Assembly (NCBI RefSeq): GCF_035582795.1
Contig: NC_134366.1
Location: forward strand, 10,694,161-10,758,160
Direction: 5' to 3'
DNA: 64,000 nucleotides
Source of the DNA: Mycteria americana
Taxonomy: Eukaryota > Chordata > Aves > Ciconiiformes > Ciconiidae
Part shown: positions 58,390 to 64,000 of the stretch, piece by piece
Position numbering within the stretch: position 1 is the stretch's first letter
Layout of the letters: each line of letters opens with the position of its first letter
Position numbers and translations under genes: made by a program
The notes under the pieces: model-generated
What the model saw: only the letters and a program-made list of their open reading frames with translations
What the model was told of the DNA's origin: nothing
Database searches by the model: none

Positions 58390-61300
58390 CTGCAGAGAGA
58401 ACAAACGCATACTCTGAATAATAAAACAAAACACTTTCCAAAAGCCTGGTGCACTGTTCTGCAGCCGAGCATCCTCAAGACATTGTTAAAAATATGAATA
58501 TGCAGGATGAACTGTACGCTGCAACGGAAAGGAACAAAATGTTCTGGGATTATTGATGCCATATGACATGTTTGACAGCATCTTGAAGCCGGAGTCATTT
58601 TAATGGAGAAAAATGTTCGTAGCTGAAACTAAGCTATTGGGACAAAATGATGTATTGCAATTGTGTGGTCAGAAGCGTTTGGGAGTAGTTGATCATCAGC
58701 CATTTCCTTCTGACACAGAGATGGAAACTCGTTAACATAATTGAGATATGAAATAGGTGAGATGCTGCAAAGCAGAGCCTTTGGCTTTTCTCAGGACTGC
58801 TTCTAGTTGAAATCAGCTAGAATCTCCTCACCTTCCATCTATTATATAGAACAATATCTGCTTTTTGGTTTACCTCTTATTGTTCTTTTTCAGCCTCCCT
58901 TTTTAACAGCCTTTCTGCACCCACAAATTACCCAACGATGTTTAGACCACCCCTATTTAAGAAACACTTGGGAAAGCTTTTCTCTGCTATTAATTTACTG
59001 TAAGCATAAACCCAAAATTACTAACAGGCTTCTGCGCTGCGTTGGCAGAGGTACGAAGGACACAGCCATGAATGGCCACCTCTTCTAAGTGCAACCCTAA
59101 CGCACTCCTGAACTGTGTAGTCCTACAGAAGGACAAAGGAGCTTTACTTCCTCAAGGTTAACAGGTGTTAGATTTTCTAAGCAAGTAATTTTTCTCAGAA
59201 ATTTAGCTTACTGAAATATCCGACAGGATGATTTGGTGTTTGCAACTTTTCAGATGAAAAAAGAAATGTGAGAAGTTTACTCAGAATATAGGCAAATCAA
59301 GGACACCAGACAAGGACTGTGGGGAAGTTCCTGGATTTTCTAGAAGTACTGCAGTGGTTTAAGCCAGCCAGGATCAAGAGCCGTTGAAGAACCAACTTTG
59401 AGAATGGAGGTCTGAGATGCACCCTGCAAAGTATCCTGAGGTCACTGCTGGGATACTAGCTGTGTCTCCAGTTAGGAAACTGGTGGTCTGGGAGGTACCT
59501 TCAGCCCCTCGGTTTGCCCTGCCAGGGGCAGTGCGGGATGGCTGCAGTATGTACGCAGCAGTGGCGGATGGCTGCAGAACACAGCCAGCCCCCAGAGGTG
59601 ATTACTGGACTAATAGCATTCGTTTTCCAAGTGTTTCACTTTACTGCAGAAATCTGCAGGAAGGATGAAAGAACAAACTACAGATGTACAACTCGTAGTT
59701 CAGAAAGACAGCTGACTTCTAATGCCTGCACTTCAGTGCCAGTCTTCTCTGCCTTGTCTTACCCCCCTGCACAGTCATCTCCCATGTGGAGATGCCTCAG
59801 AGAGAAGCAATGATGGGCACAGCTCCTGAGCAGAAAAAGAAAAACAAAACTCAGAATAATTTCTCAGAGACACTGACATTCAAGAATTTTGCTGTCTGCT
59901 TGGTGCTGTCAAAGTGGCATCCTTGTACATTTTCTGGACTGCAGCCAACAGTTTTTAATCAGACATTAATTCACCCTAAAGAGTAGGACTCATCCTCATT
60001 AGGCACAGAAAATGGTGTATATGTCTGCCTATGCCTCCCCACACTCCCCAAGGTCTCCGCAATTAAAGAAAAGCCTGGAAATGCTGGCGGCCACCCAGGA
60101 GCAGCAGTTATATTTTAACCGGAGCACACTGAATGGGTGGAGGGCAGCGGAAGCAGAGGGCATTCATCTGGACATGCCGTGCCAGAACCGAACCGGGTGC
60201 TTGTACCCGCTCAAGAAGCTTCAGGAAATTTGGGCTGATGCATGAGAAGTGCTCACCTCCGGGCAAAAGAGCCTTGGGAGGAAGAGCCGGCAGCTGCAGG
60301 GCCGCGCGGATGCAGCCCTGCGAGGTGAGAGACCCGGGCAGCAGCCTGGGACGGGTGGGCGACCCTCGTGCCGGGGCTGGCGGGAGAGGGGCAAAGCGGG
60401 TGCTCCCGGGTGCTGACGCTCAGATGTGAGCGGGACAGCTGGTCCCCGTCGCTGCCAGTCCTTGGAGCACGGGGAGCACAGCAACAGAAGAGGCTGATCT
60501 GAGCACGGCAGGGTTGACACAGTGATGCAGCCAAGTTTCAGAGATGTGCAGATGACTCTTCCAAGACGTGGGCGTCAGTTCGGAAGAAGGGAAGCTGCCC
60601 ATGGTAATGAGGCTACCTAACGTGCTCTTCATCTGAGTATTTCACAGTCAGAAAAGCTTGTAAGATCGGGGACTACAATACTTTAATATTAGTTCCATTG
60701 CTGAAAATAACTTATATTACTCTAAAGTTATTCACTGAGCAAATCTGCCCTTTAGCATTGTTGGTCCGAGATGTGCTCACCTTACTGTGAAGATCTGTCA
60801 GGCTGGAGACCATCTGACCTGCGAGTGCCTTTACCCCTCACAGAGGGGTACCCCTCATGTGAGCACAGAGCATCGTTGCACCGCCTGCGGAAAAGCGTCT
60901 GCCTCGCCCAAGGACCGTGGACTGATCAACGTGACCTCCAAAGTTCAGATATGGATTTTGGAGACAAGTTCAGCGGAGACCACCAGCTAACATTAGGCGT
61001 GACCCGAAATTACTGAGGCAAAACAACTTACAAAGCATAATCTTTACAGCCAGAGCTCAAAACTGACTGTGAAACACTGCAGTAAAGGGGAGAGTAGAGC
61101 AGACACATGGGATGTGTGAGGACGTGGTCCTTCTGGGACGGCGCAGCTGAGCTCTTCCCCCTCCTTCCTTCTGCATAATGCGCACAGGCGAAATGCAGAT
61201 AGTGCAGCTTCCACTGATGCGCATCACCACCCGCCAAAGAAAAGCCTTTACACACCTTCCGCACCTTTCCATGAGAACGACCACAGTTAGAGCAAATGAA

Positions 61301-63819
61301 TTTCAGGAATTTTTAAAGGAGCTCAGTTTGTTGTTTTGTACAGCTACGCTGTCATTCACGTATGCTGTTCGCATATACAAGATTGACTGGAGATGAATTT
61401 TAACATCTAGCTTTGCCTAGAAAACAGAGCTGGACAGGCATTTTGTGGTGTCAGTCCACCTGTAATGCACGGGTGACAAGAATGTATTTCGTAAAAAATA
61501 AGCTATGTTTCATTAAGTCTACAAATAAAAATTCCCAGGAAAACAAACTGAGTTCATGTAGCAAATATGACACAATAAAGAACCTTAGCTAAATATTACA
61601 GATTGGGAGAGGAAAGATATAGAAGGAGAGAGAAAAAAAGGAAATATATCTTTTTCCCGTCACAGAGAATACGCTTCCTCCGTCGTTACTTTTTCCTCTC
61701 ACATGTGGCATATCAATTCTGTTTTATGATTCTCCTGCAAAAAAAATACCCCAAACCACAAACCCTCTATTATGCTTCTCAGAAATGCAGAATGTCGTTA
61801 TGATAATTTCATTACCATTTATTATATACAGTGCTTTTGAATTAAAGATCCCTTCCAGAAGACAAAATATTGCAAACAAATCTTTCACATGCTCATTGAA
61901 AATGTGGAGCGCTGCCTGCTGGAAACACAATAACATTGCTGAAGTAAGTTGGTGTTTATTTTGCCTAGGGATATTCTGTAATTGGCATTTCTAACCTGAC
62001 TTTTAATCCATTGTTTTAAATTACTCCAAGAGTCTAATATTCCTCATTTGTATTCAGTTGGGAAAGCACAGGGGTTTGTTTAAATCCATCAGAAAAATTC
62101 TCTGGGGATCGTGCATTGCTAGCATGTAACCAGATATTTATAATTTGCAAGACATTAGCTTGAATAAGTGATTTGGGTGGTTTTGAGAAAATGACAATGA
62201 TGGAAGAAGGAGCAAGAGGAGAGATAAGCAATATCCTGAGAAAATTTTTCATCCTGGATGAAAACACAGGGCACATTTCTTTTCTGGAGCTCTACCAGAT
62301 GAATGTTGGGAGGGGAAAAACACATCTTGAGTGAGATTTTCATGGGACTCGGGTAACTATTTCTGAGCTAAGTAAGACAAGTTGTTCACATAACCTCATT
62401 CTTTGGTTCTGGAGCTATGTTTTTTCTTTTGTTGAAGGCAACGAGCTGTAATTTCTCTGCCCTGAGAGGGAAACTGGAATCTGAGCTCTATATTTCTACA
62501 GAGCTACCATATATTTTGGATGCATTTACAGAGTAGTTCAGGACTTGCATCTTCCCTCACAGTAAATATATGTGACATTGGATACTGTGTGCTATATGAT
62601 TGTTTTTTGCCGGTCTGAATAATCAAAGCAGAAGAAAGATTTGTGCAATTTTATGTCTTACTTGCAGATAAAGATTAGTTAGCCTTGACTGGCTCATCTT
62701 AATTTTTCATGCACTTACTTAATTGGTAAATAATAATGAACATCCCCCCAACTGTTCTCCAGCACCACTTCTCCTAGTATTAATGGGAAGATAAAATGAT
62801 TAGGAAGAGATTCAAGAAAAGTTATGAACCGATGATTCCTGCAACATGCATTTATTTCACCTTTGTCCCTCAGCCATTTCAGCTCCCCGAATGCTGCAGG
62901 CTTTGCTATCAGTTCCAGCCTGGCCAAGACAGAGTGCTGTCACATTGCTCTTGTTACTCAGTTTAGGGCTATAACTCTCATTCAATATTTTACAATGTCA
63001 TATACAGGTTTATTTGGTCTCCATGCCCTGAATGAGTTTCTTTATTGTCATATTTGCAGCTCTTAACTTGCAGCAAATACCCCAAAATATCATTCCATAC
63101 ATCACTGGAACTGTTGTTAACAGAAACTTTCATTTTTAATTTAAGGGACTACAATCACACCATCAGCTATCTTTTAAAGTTTTACATCGTGGAAAAATGT
63201 CAAAACTATTACCACTGACAGGAATTATAGAGTAAGATGTTCACCTCACCAAAGGGTACAAATATAGTTACCATGCTACATCCATAAAGGACATGGCTTT
63301 AGGCATGATGTAAGCTCTTCCATTCAAAGATACTAAAAATGACTTGATTTTCTACAAAACTGTATTTCCTTTAATTCAAAACTTTTTTTTTCAGGAAAAA
63401 AATCAAATGCAGCAGTTAGTTACATTCTCTTTAATGAGTTGAAGCTTTTAAAAAATATTAGTTGCACAGTTAAGCACAGACACTCTAAGAAAATAATCCA
63501 TATTTCAGGATGAAAGCGAGAACATGCTTTCAAATGCACATTTTCTTTAGTAGGCTATAGATTGTTGTCTTGACTGCCCTTCATATATGGTAATCAAGAT
63601 AGATGTTGGAGATGTTACAAGAAAGAACAGTAAACACCAAAGAAAGTAGCCTAGATAAATCTTCAGCATAAATAAACCTCAGTTGGTAGGGAGCCAAACA
63701 GAGTAATCAGCAAGCGACCTGCGTTAAATTAGGTCATACCCTCTCTCTTCTGTCATGAAAACAACTACTGTGAAAGACCTTTAATGTATTTAAAATCCCA
63801 GTGGATTTATTGACAGTAC
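58390..63819 (-). other. PTPRN2: PTPRN2 last intron
   Basis: A 5.4-kb intron with standard GT (63819-63818) and AG (58391-58390) ends. I see no additional exon of the family in it. About 60250-60480 is notably GC- and CpG-rich compared with the AT-rich rest. The many short open frames around 59.4-61.4 kb have no recognisable homology. The miR-153 hairpin carried by PTPRN2 in mammals is not in this intron, which fits its position in an upstream intron. Confidence 0.85.
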
Positions 63820-63893
63820 CTTTGTCTGGACCATGCCTGGTCTCTGGTCCCTCAAGTGCTCCAGGGTAGCAGCAATATCAATCTCTTTAGCAC
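63820..63893 (-). CDS. PTPRN2: PTPRN2 penultimate coding exon (partial gene)
   Basis: A 74-nt exon on the minus strand. It lies between a TTTGTTGCAG acceptor (CAG at 63896-63894) and a GTACTG donor (63819-63814). It begins with two bases of a split glycine codon and then reads [20 protein letters not shown] followed by VQTK. This is the segment just after the catalytic loop in the receptor-type phosphatase-like proteins IA-2 and phogrin. From memory, the MVQTK-EQFEF junction is that of PTPRN2, whereas PTPRN reads LVRSK-DQFEF. PTPRN2 is a single-pass membrane protein of dense-core secretory vesicles, with a cytoplasmic PTP-like domain that is weak or inactive on phosphotyrosine. The exon carrying the HCxxxxxR loop should lie beyond base 64000. 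There are no frameshifts or stops. Splicing to the exon at 58389 is in phase 0. Confidence 0.95.
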
Positions 63894-64000
63894 CTGCAAC
63901 AAACCACAAATTGGGCTGAGTTCAGAGCACAAGATAATCCATGCTGCATCTGTCAATCTCTTGCTATCGGGTTCCCTTTGGGCTAACAGTCCAATTGAAA
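63894..64000 (-). other. PTPRN2: PTPRN2 intron (partial) at the window edge
   Basis: Sequence upstream of the penultimate coding exon, holding its acceptor CAG (63896-63894). The exon carrying the phosphatase signature loop should be further right, outside the window. Confidence 0.85.

Noticed and set aside
58390..63819. miR-153 host hairpin, known within PTPRN2 in mammals
   Set aside because: The mature sequence word is not present in this intron or its reverse complement; it should be in an upstream intron outside the window.
1..64000. CRISPR arrays, operons, phage or plasmid features
   Set aside because: The genome is vertebrate; the only regular arrays are microsatellites and one minisatellite without spacers.

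Overview
The window is nuclear DNA from a bird, almost certainly a neoavian species. Three things show this. CR1 LINE copies carry the avian 3-prime end, with short TTCTATGA/TTCTGTGA repeats. A 565-bp solo ERV LTR is of a family I recognise from many neoavian genomes and not from chicken. Most of the sequence is low-density, non-coding and repeat-poor. Genes have introns and there are no bacterial-style operons, so most long open frames are chance.

The one firmly identified gene is PTPRN2 (phogrin/IA-2beta), on the minus strand at the right end. Its last two coding exons are at 63820-63893 and 58318-58389. They join in phase and encode the C-terminal end of the protein-tyrosine-phosphatase-like domain, finishing at the family-typical ...KALPQ-stop. 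The rest of the gene lies beyond base 64000. The final exon probably continues as a 3-prime UTR, possibly down to a polyadenylation signal at 53680-53685.

At the left end (about 1500-1830) is a compact CpG island. It holds two CCAAT boxes 33 bp apart and two RFX-like GTTGCTA half-sites, so it looks like a real promoter. On the minus strand next to it are several protein-like open blocks (946-1202, 781-852, 389-550), one behind a very strong splice acceptor. They could be a small unassigned gene. I cannot name it and the model is tentative.

Between these ends lie roughly 50 kb in which I find no convincing coding exon. This stretch holds the solo LTR (3871-4435) with a 5-bp target-site duplication, and several CR1 and older LINE fragments: 8270, 13320, 22700, an opposed pair at 33.1-34.4 kb, and 50.1-51.4 kb. 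It also has SINE-like fossils, microsatellites, a 60-bp minisatellite that makes an artificial repetitive ORF, a few hairpins, and AT-rich stretches that might be conserved non-coding elements. In mammals the interval 3-prime of PTPRN2 towards DNAJB6 is also gene-poor. I looked for DNAJB6 J-domain coding sequence here and did not see it.
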